From Alphaproteobacteria bacterium (GTDB lineage: Bacteria; Pseudomonadota; Alphaproteobacteria; Micropepsales; Micropepsaceae): DNA of 64,000 nucleotides. Shown piece by piece: positions 8,375 to 16,364 of the stretch; the stretch's first letter is position 1, and each line of letters begins with the position of its first letter. Below the pieces are notes generated by a model. The model made no database searches and had not been told where the DNA came from. It was given only the letters and a program-made list of their open reading frames with translations. The translations under genes were made by a program, and so were the position numbers. The stretch spans positions 1 to 64,000 of the forward strand of contig CANJBZ010000015.1 in NCBI GenBank assembly GCA_947473475.1, in the 5' to 3' direction.

Positions 8375-8911
8375 ATGAAGCGGTTTGCGTACCTGATCTT
8401 CGTGGTCTTGCTGGCGGCGTGCGCCACTACCCCGCCCCAGCCCACGCCTCTGCCGCCGTTTGGGGCTCAAGTGAGCGCCCTGAAGTCGCGAATCCTGGAA
8501 CTCGTCGAGGCAGAGCGCCAGCGCTCCAACGGCGAGGCAAAGCCGCTGATGCTGGATCCCGAACTGATGAACGCCGCACAGCTTCATTCCGAGGAAATGG
8601 CCATGAAGGGCTCCTTCGACACCGACAACCCCAACGGCAATGTCGCCGTGAACATACTGCTGGGGGATCCCAAATTCCGCGGTGTGGTCGGCGAAAATTC
8701 CGCAGCCCAATATTTCACGCCGGGTACGCGGATCGATACGGACGGTTTCGCGCGCGGCTTTCTGGACATTTGGCTGAAAAGCACCGACCACCGGATGAAT
8801 CTGGTTTATCCGCGTTTTGAAAAGACAGGCATCGGCATCGCGGTGGGCGGCAACACGATTTACGCGGCCGAGCTGTTTGCAAGCGATCTGGGCCTGCCCG
8901 AGCCACCGTAA
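8375..8911 (+). CDS. CAP-domain (SCP/PR1-like) lipoprotein
   Basis: The 178-residue protein has a lipoprotein signal (MKRFAYLIFVVLLAACATTPP; lipobox LAAC), then a Pro-rich linker. The CAP domain follows from about residue 35: LKSRILELVEAERQR, then LMLDPELMNAAQLHSEEMA with the His and Glu of the CAP cavity, then GENSAAQYF and LDIWLKSTDHRMNLVYPRFEKTGIGIAVG. Bacterial CAP proteins are envelope proteins of mostly unknown activity. DUF962 gene 8928-9269 starts 16 bases later, so the two may be co-transcribed. Confidence 0.88.
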   Translation: MKRFAYLIFVVLLAACATTPPQPTPLPPFGAQVSALKSRILELVEAERQRSNGEAKPLMLDPELMNAAQLHSEEMAMKGSFDTDNPNGNVAVNILLGDPKFRGVVGENSAAQYFTPGTRIDTDGFARGFLDIWLKSTDHRMNLVYPRFEKTGIGIAVGGNTIYAAELFASDLGLPEPP

Positions 8912-8927
8912 GAAAGGGCCGCTAAGC

Positions 8928-9269
8928 ATGTCCGGCTCCGAAGCGCAGCGCATCGACACCTACTCCGCTTTTTGGCCCTTTTACCTGCAACAGCACGCCA
9001 AACGCGAAACACGGCTTTGGCACATTGCCGGCACGGGCGCAGCCAGCGTGATCCTTGTCGCGGCGATCCTTACCTTCAGCTTCGAGCTTTTCCTTGCCGC
9101 CGTGCTGGTGGGCTACGGCCCCGCCTGGATTTCCCATTTCGTCATCGAAAAGAACCGGCCCGCGACCTTTCGTTACCCGGTCTGGTCGCTGATGTCCGAT
9201 TATCGGATGGCCGCACTTTGGCTCACGGGGCATCTCGACCGAGAGCTCGCCGAGGCTGGCGTTTCATAA
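8928..9269 (+). CDS. DUF962/Mpo1-like membrane protein
   Basis: The 113-residue protein carries the DUF962 pattern: FWPFYLQQHAKRETRLWHIAGT at the N-terminus, a hydrophobic hairpin (ASVILVAAILTFSFELFLAAVLVGYGPAWISHFV), then EKNRPATFRYPVWSLMSDYRM. The conserved His residues and the N-x-P-A-T-F-x-x-P block are family hallmarks. Yeast Mpo1 of this family is an Fe(II)-dependent dioxygenase acting on 2-hydroxy fatty acids; whether the bacterial members do the same is not shown. The gene lies just after the CAP lipoprotein gene. Confidence 0.85.
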   Translation: MSGSEAQRIDTYSAFWPFYLQQHAKRETRLWHIAGTGAASVILVAAILTFSFELFLAAVLVGYGPAWISHFVIEKNRPATFRYPVWSLMSDYRMAALWLTGHLDRELAEAGVS

Positions 9270-9421
9270 ATTGCATCGCGCGGCTGACCCGGAATGAACG
9301 GCGGTATGTGACAATTTCCCCAAAGGTCCCCAGGTTTCCTGCCTCGCGCCATTAACCATACTTTACACCACATATTGCCCTGGCTACTTTCCTTAGAGGG
9401 GCATGCGCCGTCAAAGGCGAA

Positions 9422-10225
9422 ATGAAGCACAAACTTCCTTGGAACGTGACGGGCATTCCGTCGGAAGCACGCGAGATCGTGCGTACGGCGGCGCATCGTG
9501 ATGGCATCACCGTTGGCGAATGGTTGACGCGCCGCATTCTTGCCGAACGCGCTGAACCGCAGGAGGCGGACGCCGCGCCGCGCCAGCGCGCCGAAGCGGA
9601 CTGCGACGCCGTTCACCGCATCGACGATACACTTCATCAGTTTACCAGCCATCTTGAGCAGGGAGAGCGTCTCCAGCGCGAAGCGCAGCAGGCGATGAGC
9701 ACGGCGGCGAGCGATATCAACGCCGCTACCCGCGAGCAGGCGCAGGCCTTTCAGCATTTGACGACTCGCATCGACCGGATCGAGCGGAACGGCGATGCGA
9801 CCGCAACGCGGGACGCCGTGCGCGGCCTGCATCAAGGCCTGTCGCAACTGGCGGAGCAGATCGCCACGAACGCCAATGAATCGACTATCCAGATCGGCGC
9901 ACTGGTGGCGAGCGTTGAATCGCTCGCCGGCAAGCTCGCGGCATCGCGCGAGCTTGCCGATTCCCTGGCGCGTGGGTTGGAAGAGAGAATGACGGCGCTT
10001 GCGGGACGGCTGGAGCGCACCGAAGAGAAGCGTATTGCATCCGTCCAAGACGTTTCCGACAGGCTGAAGTTGGCCGATGAGCGCCTGGAAGAGACGCTCG
10101 GACGCCGTCTCACCGGCATCGAGCGCGTTTGGAAGACATCACCAGCCGCCTGGAGCGTTCCGAAACCCATCGCCACAGCGACATCTCCGTGCAGGAGGCG
10201 CTTCGCAACACAACGGCGCGGATAA
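9422..10225 (+). CDS. PodJ-like protein, N-terminal part (frame breaks near 10128)
   Basis: The N-terminus reads MKHKLPWNVTGIPSEAREIVRTAAHRDGITVGEWLTRRI, a ribbon-helix-helix-like segment found at the start of alphaproteobacterial PodJ/Sel1 polarity proteins. A long coiled coil follows (residues about 50-235, heptads such as LERTEEKRIASVQDVSDRLKLADERLEETL). After GRRLTGIERV the frame runs into the Ser/Pro/Arg-rich string WKTSPAAWSVPKP and soon stops. The overlapping ORF 10129-11379 continues the coiled coil in another frame, so the last 30 or so residues here are probably not native. See the C-terminal entry and the finding. Confidence 0.75.
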   Translation: MKHKLPWNVTGIPSEAREIVRTAAHRDGITVGEWLTRRILAERAEPQEADAAPRQRAEADCDAVHRIDDTLHQFTSHLEQGERLQREAQQAMSTAASDINAATREQAQAFQHLTTRIDRIERNGDATATRDAVRGLHQGLSQLAEQIATNANESTIQIGALVASVESLAGKLAASRELADSLARGLEERMTALAGRLERTEEKRIASVQDVSDRLKLADERLEETLGRRLTGIERVWKTSPAAWSVPKPIATATSPCRRRFATQRRG

Positions 10226-11379
10226 CATCGGCGGAGAAAGAGGCGCGCGAGTCGCTGGGCAAGATGGAAGCCAGCGAGCTTCCGCCCTCCGCGGAAGCCG
10301 TCGTAACCGATCCCAAAGAGCATTCTTCGGGCATTGCTGCCCAACAGGCCAACAAACCGGCCACGCCGCAGGAACAGGCGATTGTGCCCGCCACCGCCGG
10401 TTATCTCGCGCAAGCGCGGCGCGCAGCGCTGGCGGCAACGGAATCGGACTCGGATACATCGCGGCGTTCCCGTCGCATACGCATTCCGTCCGAGGACCGC
10501 GAGCCTGAGCGCAAAGGAGGCACTCGCCGTCCGCTGGCGACCGCCGCCGCAGTCCTGCTCCTCGCCTCTTCGGGCTATTACGTCGTGAGTTGGGAAATTG
10601 GCGCAAAGCCGGTTGCAGTGGTCAAGGCAATGCCGGTTGAGACCGCCGCCCTTCCGAATCCTGTTGCTCAGTACGGCATGGCATCGCTCTCACCGGCGCC
10701 TGGCCCCGCTCCGCTGGCACAGCCTTCAGCGCCGGTCGCCGAACCCACATCGCAGTCCCAACCGGCAGCCACCTCCCTTACCCTGACGGCCAGCCTTGCC
10801 GCCCAAGCCCTTGCCGGCGACATGAAGGCGGCCAGCTCGCTCGGGCTGAAATATGCGGATGGTGATGGCGTCAGCGTGAATGAACCCGAAGCCGTGCGCT
10901 GGCTGACCAAAGCCGCAACGGCCGGAGACCCCATTGCCGCTTACCGGCTTGGGACTTTGTATGAGCGGGGCCGCGGCGTAGCGATCAATCCAAAGCAGGC
11001 GATCCATTGGTATGGCGAAGCGGCTAAATCGGGGAACAGGCGCGCCATGCACAATCTGGCGGCCGCCTATGCCGGCGGCGCCAATGGCGAGAAAAATTTC
11101 AGCGAGGCCGCACGCTGGTTCAAAGCCGCCGCCGAGCTTGGCCTGGCCGATTCGCAGTTCAACATTGCCGTGCTCTACGAACGCGGCCTTGGCGTGAAGC
11201 AATCCTTGAGCGAAGCCTATAAATGGTACGCGATCGCGGCGGCCTTCGGCGATGAGGAGTCCAAGTCGCGTGTCGCGGCGCTAGTCAATCAGCTGCCTCC
11301 GGCAGAGCGCGAAGCCGCGGAAAGGGCTGCCAAGACCTACAAGCCGCAGCCGATCAGCGTCGTCGCCAACGGGAATTGA
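10129..11379 (+). CDS. PodJ-like protein, C-terminal part: coiled coil, transmembrane helix, Sel1 repeats
   Basis: This ORF has no ATG near its start (first codon TTG) and begins in the middle of a coiled coil (EDITSRLERSETHRHS) that continues the upstream ORF. One extra T in the GTTTGG run at 10127-10132 would join the two into a protein of about 650 residues. A low-complexity charged region follows, then one transmembrane helix (PLATAAAVLLLASSGYYVVSW), a Pro/Ala-rich periplasmic linker, and four Sel1/TPR-like repeats (AYRLGTLYERGRGVAINPKQAIHWYGEAAKSG and similar). PodJ-type proteins organise the cell pole in Caulobacter relatives. Whether the break is real or a sequencing error cannot be decided here. 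Confidence 0.8.
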   Translation: MEDITSRLERSETHRHSDISVQEALRNTTARITSAEKEARESLGKMEASELPPSAEAVVTDPKEHSSGIAAQQANKPATPQEQAIVPATAGYLAQARRAALAATESDSDTSRRSRRIRIPSEDREPERKGGTRRPLATAAAVLLLASSGYYVVSWEIGAKPVAVVKAMPVETAALPNPVAQYGMASLSPAPGPAPLAQPSAPVAEPTSQSQPAATSLTLTASLAAQALAGDMKAASSLGLKYADGDGVSVNEPEAVRWLTKAATAGDPIAAYRLGTLYERGRGVAINPKQAIHWYGEAAKSGNRRAMHNLAAAYAGGANGEKNFSEAARWFKAAAELGLADSQFNIAVLYERGLGVKQSLSEAYKWYAIAAAFGDEESKSRVAALVNQLPPAEREAAERAAKTYKPQPISVVANGN

Positions 11380-11468
11380 CGCTTCGCGGTCTTGCCAGGG
11401 AGTGGAATTGGCGAAAATGAGGGTATTCTAATTTTCGCTTTGTGATTTGTGCGAGTTCCGCATCCCGA

Positions 11469-12392
11469 ATGGAAGTTTATCTCCCTGTCGCCGAGCTGTC
11501 GGTCAACTGGGCCATGATTTTGGCCATGGGCGCGGCTGTCGGTTTTTTGTCGGGAATGTTCGGCGTCGGCGGCGGGTTCCTTATGACGCCGCTTCTGGTC
11601 TTTTACGGCATTCCGCCCGCCATCGCCGTGGCGACCCAAGCCAGCCACATCACGGCATCGTCCCTTTCGGGCGCCCTCGCGCAATGGCGGCGTCAGGGCG
11701 TGGACGCCAAAATGGGCGGCCTGCTGCTCGGGGGCGGTTTCCTCGGATCGGCCGTTGGTGTCTATGTGTTCCGCATCCTGCAGCAATCGGGTCAGATTGA
11801 GCTGGTCGTCACCGGCAGCTACGTCATCCTGCTGGGCTCCATTGGCGGGCTGATGCTGAACGAAAGCATCCGGACGATGCGGGCTGCCAAAGCGGGTATG
11901 CCGCCGCCGGCGTCCTCCTCCATCGGCCAACACAGCTGGATCCATGGATTGCCGTTCAAGATGCGATTCCGGCGGTCGCGGCTGTACATCAGTGTCATTC
12001 CGCCCATCGTGCTCGGTTTTCTGGTCGGGATTTTGACCGCCATCATGGGCGTAGGCGGCGGCTTTATCATGGTCCCGGCCATGATCTATTTGCTGCGCAT
12101 GCCGACCAACGTGGTGATCGGCACATCGCAATTTCAGATTCTTTTCGTGACCGCGGCGACGACAATCCTGCACGCCGCGACGGATCAGACCGTCGACATC
12201 GTGCTGGCGTTCCTGCTCGTGGTGGGAGGCGTTCTGGGCGTGCAGCTCGGCGTAAGGGCGGGATCGCAGTTGCGCGGCGAACAGCTCCGGGCGCTGCTGG
12301 CCGTCCTCGTCGTCGGCGTCGCACTAAGACTGCTCATCGGTTTGGTGACCACACCCGACGACATCTACTCCATCGTCACGAGTACCCCATGA
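11469..12392 (+). CDS. TauE/SafE (TSUP) family sulfite/anion exporter
   Basis: The 307-residue membrane protein starts at the ATG at 11469 (MEVYLPVAELSVN); a GTG nine codons upstream is open but gives no better start. About eight hydrophobic helices are visible in two related halves, each with the family glycine motif: GFLSGMFGVGGGFLMTPLL and GILTAIMGVGGGFIMVPAM. TSUP proteins export sulfite, sulfonates or related organic anions. The next gene encodes a TIGR02186-type protein, a pairing common in Alphaproteobacteria that suggests a joint role in anion export or cysteine metabolism. Confidence 0.9.
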   Translation: MEVYLPVAELSVNWAMILAMGAAVGFLSGMFGVGGGFLMTPLLVFYGIPPAIAVATQASHITASSLSGALAQWRRQGVDAKMGGLLLGGGFLGSAVGVYVFRILQQSGQIELVVTGSYVILLGSIGGLMLNESIRTMRAAKAGMPPPASSSIGQHSWIHGLPFKMRFRRSRLYISVIPPIVLGFLVGILTAIMGVGGGFIMVPAMIYLLRMPTNVVIGTSQFQILFVTAATTILHAATDQTVDIVLAFLLVVGGVLGVQLGVRAGSQLRGEQLRALLAVLVVGVALRLLIGLVTTPDDIYSIVTSTP

Positions 12393-12413
12393 TGGGCGGC
12401 CGGTACATTGATT

Positions 12414-12543
12414 GTCATTCCCGGCGTGGTGGCGCGTCAGCGTCACCACGGGAAGTGAATCCGTCTGGAAAAAAGTGGAGCTGGTTCTGGACGAAGTGGA
12501 TGGCCTTCCCTCACCGCGCTTTGCGCGGCTCGCCGGGCATGAC
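12414..12543. repeat. 130-base palindromic repeat element with 13-base terminal inverted repeats
   Basis: The ends GTCATTCCCGGCG (12414-12426) and CGCCGGGCATGAC (12531-12543) are inverted repeats with one mismatch. Inside are smaller hairpins: CGTGGTG/CACCACG near 12424-12450 and CCGCGC-TTT-GCGCGG near 12513-12527. This fits a REP/BIME-like dispersed element. Its right end contains the ATG (12539) that best fits as the start of the TIGR02186-type gene. Confidence 0.7.
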
Positions 12544-13297
12544 ATCGTTTTTTTGTGCTCTGATCGCGTCGTTTATCCTCACCGCCCCCAGCCGCGCCGA
12601 CGATCTCGTCTCCGGTCTTTCCACCGACCTTATCCAAATCACGTCAAACTTCGCGGGCGCCGATATCGTGCTGTTCGGGGCCATCGAGCCCTCCGAGGAA
12701 GCGGGCCCCGCGAAGGATCAGGACCTCGTGATCGTCGTGCGCGGGCCGCAAGCGGACATGACGGTGCGGCGTAAAGAGCGGGTGATGGGGATTTGGGTCA
12801 ACCGCGAACAAGCCGTCTTCACAGGCCTCCCCGGATATTACTTCCTGGCCAGCACGCGGCCGCTCGACGACATTGCCTCGCTTCCGACCTTGCAGCGGTT
12901 TCGCCTCGGCACGGCCAATCTCGAATCCACCTATAAGGGCAGCATGACGGCCGGCAACGCCTTGGCCTTCCGTGCCGCCGCCATCCGCGACCGCAAGCGG
13001 GAGCGGTTGTATTGGGAAAGTCCGGCCGGAATCGAATTCCTGAGCCGCACGCTGTTTCGCGCCCGCATCGCGGTGCCGGCGTCCGTACCGCCGGGCGAGT
13101 ACCGCGCCGAAGCCTATCTTTTTCAGAACGGCACGGTCGTCAGCGCGCAATCCTCACCGCTGTTCATCGACAAAAGCGGCTTCGAGCGGCGCATCTACAA
13201 TTACGCCTACCAAGCTTCGTTCGCATACGGCTTCGCAGCCGTTCTGATGGCGTTTGCGCTGGGCTGGGCCGGCTTCGTCGTCTTCCGTCAGCGCTGA
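12539..13297 (+). CDS. TIGR02186-type membrane-anchored periplasmic protein
   Basis: From the ATG at 12539 the 252-residue product begins with a signal peptide (MTSFFCALIASFILTAPSRADDLV). The soluble body includes ITSNFAGADIVLFGAIE, DLVIVVRGPQADMTVRRKERVMGIWVN and ALAFRAAAIRDRKRERLYWE, which match my memory of TIGR02186. It ends with one transmembrane helix (SFAYGFAAVLMAFALGWAGFVVF) and short cytoplasmic FRQR. It follows the TSUP exporter and probably works with it. The start is odd: it lies inside a palindromic repeat and has no ribosome site. An in-frame ATG at 12500 (MAFPHRALRG...) is an alternative, but part of its N-terminus would be repeat-encoded. Confidence 0.8.
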   Translation: MTSFFCALIASFILTAPSRADDLVSGLSTDLIQITSNFAGADIVLFGAIEPSEEAGPAKDQDLVIVVRGPQADMTVRRKERVMGIWVNREQAVFTGLPGYYFLASTRPLDDIASLPTLQRFRLGTANLESTYKGSMTAGNALAFRAAAIRDRKRERLYWESPAGIEFLSRTLFRARIAVPASVPPGEYRAEAYLFQNGTVVSAQSSPLFIDKSGFERRIYNYAYQASFAYGFAAVLMAFALGWAGFVVFRQR

Positions 13298-13337
13298 ACT
13301 CCGCCGCAGGGGCCGGAGGTTGACGTTTCGGGCGTAT

Positions 13338-13355
13338 TGTACATATTCTTGTACA
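13338..13355. promoter_or_regulatory. YefM-type operator: two TGTACA palindromes
   Basis: TGTACA occurs at 13338-13343 and again at 13350-13355, 12 bases centre to centre, 14 bases before the antitoxin ATG and partly beside its AAAGGAGA ribosome site. In E. coli, YefM recognises paired palindromes with a TGTACA core, so this is very probably the autoregulatory operator. Confidence 0.82.
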
Positions 13356-13368
13356 AAGGAGACATCTC

Positions 13369-13647
13369 ATGCCCGTCGTGACCTACAGTTACGCCCGACA
13401 GAACCTCGCAAAACTTATGGACGAGACGGAACGCGATCGCGCTCCGATCTATATCTCCCGGCAGAAGAAGCGCGGCGCCGCTGTTTTGATGTCTCTTGAA
13501 GATTACGAGGCAATGGAAACGACGATGCATCTTCTTAGCAGCCCCAAAAACGCGAAGCTGCTGCGGCAAGGGATTGCAGAACTGGATGCAGGCAAGGGCG
13601 TGAAGCGAGACATCGTCCCTGTCGCGAAGCGCAGTCGCGTAAAATGA
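13369..13647 (+). CDS. yefM: YefM/Phd-family antitoxin
   Basis: The 92-residue protein has the Phd/YefM fold at the N-terminus: VTYSYARQNLAKLMDETERDRAPIYISRQKKRGAAVLMSLEDYEAMETTMHLL. In this family that part dimerises and binds operator DNA. The C-terminal half (NAKLLRQGIAELDAGKG) is the segment that normally wraps the toxin. The toxin gene overlaps by four bases (ATGA), the usual coupling. A strong AAAGGAGA ribosome site precedes the ATG, and the TGTACA pair upstream is the likely operator. Confidence 0.93.
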   Translation: MPVVTYSYARQNLAKLMDETERDRAPIYISRQKKRGAAVLMSLEDYEAMETTMHLLSSPKNAKLLRQGIAELDAGKGVKRDIVPVAKRSRVK

Positions 13648-13913
13648 ATATCGTTTGGGCCTCGGCAGCCTGGACGGATTATGTTGCCTGGCAAAATCAG
13701 GACGAGCGTATCACCGGGAAAATCAACGATCTCGTCGCGGACATTCGGCGGAATTCGTTCACCGGGATCGGAAAGCCGGAACCTCTCAAAGGAAGCCTGG
13801 CCGGATGGTGGTCCCGGCGGATCACGGACGAACACAGGTTGGTGTACCGCGTCGTCGGCAAACGCGGCGATAACCAGCAGTTAGAGATATTGCAGTGCCG
13901 CTTCCATTATTGA
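13644..13913 (+). CDS. yoeB: YoeB-family mRNA interferase toxin
   Basis: The 89-residue RelE-superfamily toxin matches YoeB along its length: NIVWASAAWTDYVAWQNQD at the start, KINDLVADIRRNSFTGIGKPEPLKGSLAGWWSRRITDEHRLVYRV in the middle and a C-terminus of CRFHY. The Glu, Arg, His and Tyr residues of the YoeB catalytic site are all present (the E in GKPEPLKG, R in SRRITDEHRLVYRV, and the final His-Tyr), so the toxin looks functional. YoeB cleaves ribosome-bound mRNA. The start overlaps the antitoxin stop. Confidence 0.93.
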   Translation: MNIVWASAAWTDYVAWQNQDERITGKINDLVADIRRNSFTGIGKPEPLKGSLAGWWSRRITDEHRLVYRVVGKRGDNQQLEILQCRFHY

Positions 13914-13922
13914 GCGCCGCGA

Positions 13923-15098
13923 TTATCCCGTGAACGCCTGAATACCCGTCTGCGCACGACCCAGCACCAGCGCGTGGATGTCGTGCGTGCCTTCATAGGT
14001 GTTCACGGCTTCCAAATTTAGCACGTGCCGGATGACGTGGTATTCGTCCGACACGCCATTACCGCCATGCATGTCGCGGGCGACGCGCGCGATGTCGAGC
14101 GCCTTGCCGCAATTGTTGCGCTTCATCAGCGAAATGGCTTCCGGTGCGAGCTCGCCCTTGTCGGCCAATCGGCCGAGCCGCAAGGCGCCCAAAAGCCCCA
14201 GCGTGATCTCGGTCTGCATATCGGCGAGCTTCTTCTGCACAAGTTGGGTGGCCGCCAAAGGCCGTCCGAACTGCGTGCGGTCGAGCGCGTATTGCCGGGC
14301 CGCATGCCAGCAGAACTCGGCCGCGCCCATCGCGCCCCAGACAATGCCGAAGCGCGCTTTGTTGAGACAGCCGAAGGGGCCGGCAAGGCCCTTGATGTTC
14401 GGAAACATGTTCGCTTCCGGCACGAAGCAGTCTTCGAGCACGATCCCGCCGGTCGGCGAAGCGCGCAGGGAGAATTTGCCGTCGATCGACGGTGTGGAGA
14501 ATCCTTTTGCCCCGCGCTCCACGATGAAGCCGCGGATGCGGTCGTCTTCCGCCTTAGCCCACACGACCGCGATATCCGCGTGCGGCGAATTGGTGATCCA
14601 TGTCTTGGCGCCGTTGAGGTGATAGCCGCCCGGCGCTTTGGTCGCCCGCGTCTTCATCGAGCCGGGGTCCGAGCCATGGTCCGGCTCGGTCAGACCGAAA
14701 CAGCCGATCAACTCGGCCAGGGCCAGCTTGGGGAGATATTTCTTCTTCTGCTCCGGCGTGCCGTAGGCATTGATAGGATGCATTACGAGCGCGCTCTGCA
14801 CGCTCATCAAGGAGCGATACCCGGAATCGACCCGTTCCACTTCCCGAGCGATCAAGCCGTAGGAGACGTTGTTCAGGCCCGCGCCGCCCAATTCTTCAGG
14901 CAGTGTCGCGCCCAAGAATCCCATGCGGCCCATCGCCTGCATGGTCGCACGGTCGAAGCGCTCGTGGCGGAAATCGTCGCGGATGAGCGGCATGAGTTCG
15001 CTTTGGCAGAAGCGCCGGGCGGAATCGCGCACCATGCGCTCTTCTTCGGAAAGCTCCTGCTCGATCAGCAGCGGATCGGTCCAGTCGAATTCAGCCAT
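13923..15098 (-). CDS. gcdH: glutaryl-CoA dehydrogenase
   Basis: The 391-residue acyl-CoA dehydrogenase starts [32 protein letters not shown]. Features point to the glutaryl-CoA subfamily: [41 protein letters not shown] (FAD/substrate), and the C-terminal [24 protein letters not shown] with the catalytic base Glu369. The enzyme converts glutaryl-CoA to crotonyl-CoA and CO2 in lysine, tryptophan and aromatic breakdown, passing electrons to ETF. An alpha/beta hydrolase gene lies 33 bases upstream on the same strand, so the two probably form an operon. The frame is open to 15119, but the ATG at 15098 fits the family. Confidence 0.95.
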   Translation of the reverse strand: MAEFDWTDPLLIEQELSEEERMVRDSARRFCQSELMPLIRDDFRHERFDRATMQAMGRMGFLGATLPEELGGAGLNNVSYGLIAREVERVDSGYRSLMSVQSALVMHPINAYGTPEQKKKYLPKLALAELIGCFGLTEPDHGSDPGSMKTRATKAPGGYHLNGAKTWITNSPHADIAVVWAKAEDDRIRGFIVERGAKGFSTPSIDGKFSLRASPTGGIVLEDCFVPEANMFPNIKGLAGPFGCLNKARFGIVWGAMGAAEFCWHAARQYALDRTQFGRPLAATQLVQKKLADMQTEITLGLLGALRLGRLADKGELAPEAISLMKRNNCGKALDIARVARDMHGGNGVSDEYHVIRHVLNLEAVNTYEGTHDIHALVLGRAQTGIQAFTG

Positions 15099-15131
15099 TG
15101 TCTTATCCCCCGACACCAATATCGATCACAT

Positions 15132-15887
15132 TCATCCCGCAAAAAACGCCATCGCAGCGTCCTTGTAGGCGCGGTCGCCAACGGTGGAATGATGATTGCG
15201 CTTCGGCACGGCTACCGCCTGTCCGCGGGCAAAAGCGCGCGCCAGCGGTTCGGGCGAACCGGCCCAATCGTCCTGTTCGCCGCATACCACCAACACGTTT
15301 TGCGGCAACAAGTGCAGTTCTTCAGCCGTGAAGCTGTGGCCTGGGCGGCGCATGCAGGCGGCCATCGCCACTAGATCGTCCCCCGCCTTTTCGCAGAAGG
15401 TGCGAAATTCGCGGGCCACCGGATCGGTGATCGTCGATGGATCGCGCGTGGCCAAGCCTTTGGCGATAGTCTCGGACCGCTCGCCGGAGCGGCGGAAATA
15501 CTGCTCGCCCATACCGGCCAAGACCACGCGGCGAACCCGCCCCGGCGCATCGTGCATCAACCGGATGGCGAGCTGCGCGCCCATGGAATAACCCATGAGA
15601 TCGACCTCGGGAATTTCGAGCGCCGCCAATACCGCGATGACATCCTTTGCCATGCGGCCTTCGTCGTAATCCTCGGGATCGTGGGGCTTGCCGGACTCGC
15701 CATGGCCGCGGCAATCGATGGCGATCAGCTTATGCCCCGCCTTTTGGATCGTCTGGTACCAGTTGGTGTTGGCCCAGGTGATATTGCGGTTGGCGCCAAA
15801 GCCGTGAATCAGAACGACAGGCGTGCCCTCGCCCATGCAGTCATAGGCGATGTCGTAACCGTCGGAGGCCGTGACGAAATAGGTCAT
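15132..15887 (-). CDS. alpha/beta-fold hydrolase
   Basis: The 251-residue protein has the HGFGANRNITW oxyanion loop and the nucleophile elbow GYSMG (Ser101). VVCGEQDDWAGSPEP carries the likely acid, and KRNHHSTVGDRAY supplies the His. It has no signal peptide. It resembles the esterase/enol-lactone hydrolase group, but the substrate is not predictable. It precedes glutaryl-CoA dehydrogenase on the same strand, which makes a role in a CoA-linked ring-breakdown or lysine pathway possible but unproven. Confidence 0.88.
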   Translation of the reverse strand: MTYFVTASDGYDIAYDCMGEGTPVVLIHGFGANRNITWANTNWYQTIQKAGHKLIAIDCRGHGESGKPHDPEDYDEGRMAKDVIAVLAALEIPEVDLMGYSMGAQLAIRLMHDAPGRVRRVVLAGMGEQYFRRSGERSETIAKGLATRDPSTITDPVAREFRTFCEKAGDDLVAMAACMRRPGHSFTAEELHLLPQNVLVVCGEQDDWAGSPEPLARAFARGQAVAVPKRNHHSTVGDRAYKDAAMAFFAG

Positions 15888-15964
15888 GGGGCGGCTACGT
15901 CGCGCGTTTAGGCCTGCTTTGCAAGCGGCTTGCGAATGGCCCGAGCAAAGGCCAGCATGGGTCT

Positions 15965-16336
15965 ATGAATCGCTGGCTTTTCATAGGCGCAATCAACGGC
16001 TTCCTGGCCGTCGCGGCCGGGGCATTTGCTGCCCACGGGCTGGAGGGGCGTGTCCCGGCGCGCGGGCTCGAGATATTCCAGACGGGGGCCCACTACCACC
16101 TTGCCCATGCGCTGGCATTGGCGATGGTTTCACTGGTCGCAGGTTCGGGGGCGGCCTGGGCCAGCCGCGCCGGTTGGGCGTTCACCGTGGGAATCGTCCT
16201 GTTTTCGGGCTCGCTCTATTTCCTCGGACTGACCGGGTCACTCGCCCTGGTGCTGCTTACCCCTCTGGGCGGCGTATCGTTCCTTGCAGGCTGGATTTTC
16301 CTGGCGCTGGCCGCGCTCAAGCGCCCTTCAACCTAG
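15965..16336 (+). CDS. DUF423 (YgdD-like) small membrane protein
   Basis: The 123-residue protein has four hydrophobic helices and the DUF423 opening: FIGAINGFLAVAAGAFAAHGLEGR, followed by FQTGAHYHLAHALAL. The central GSLYFLGLTG and TPLGGVSFLAGWIFL blocks are also typical. Function is unknown in all members. It is the first gene of a plus-strand run that continues with the acyltransferase and lutABC, divergent from the alpha/beta hydrolase gene (77 bases apart). Confidence 0.88.
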   Translation: MNRWLFIGAINGFLAVAAGAFAAHGLEGRVPARGLEIFQTGAHYHLAHALALAMVSLVAGSGAAWASRAGWAFTVGIVLFSGSLYFLGLTGSLALVLLTPLGGVSFLAGWIFLALAALKRPST

Positions 16337-16364
16337 GGTCTAAACCTGCGACGTTGCGCCGGTC

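Noticed and set aside
9270-9421. Possible tRNA or small RNA in the 152-base gap before the PodJ-like gene
   Set aside because: No cloverleaf, CCA end or strong hairpin could be seen; it is best regarded as promoter region.
14025-15374. 449-codon open frame on the plus strand
   Set aside because: Antisense to glutaryl-CoA dehydrogenase and the hydrolase gene; composition is that of a shadow frame, with no motif.
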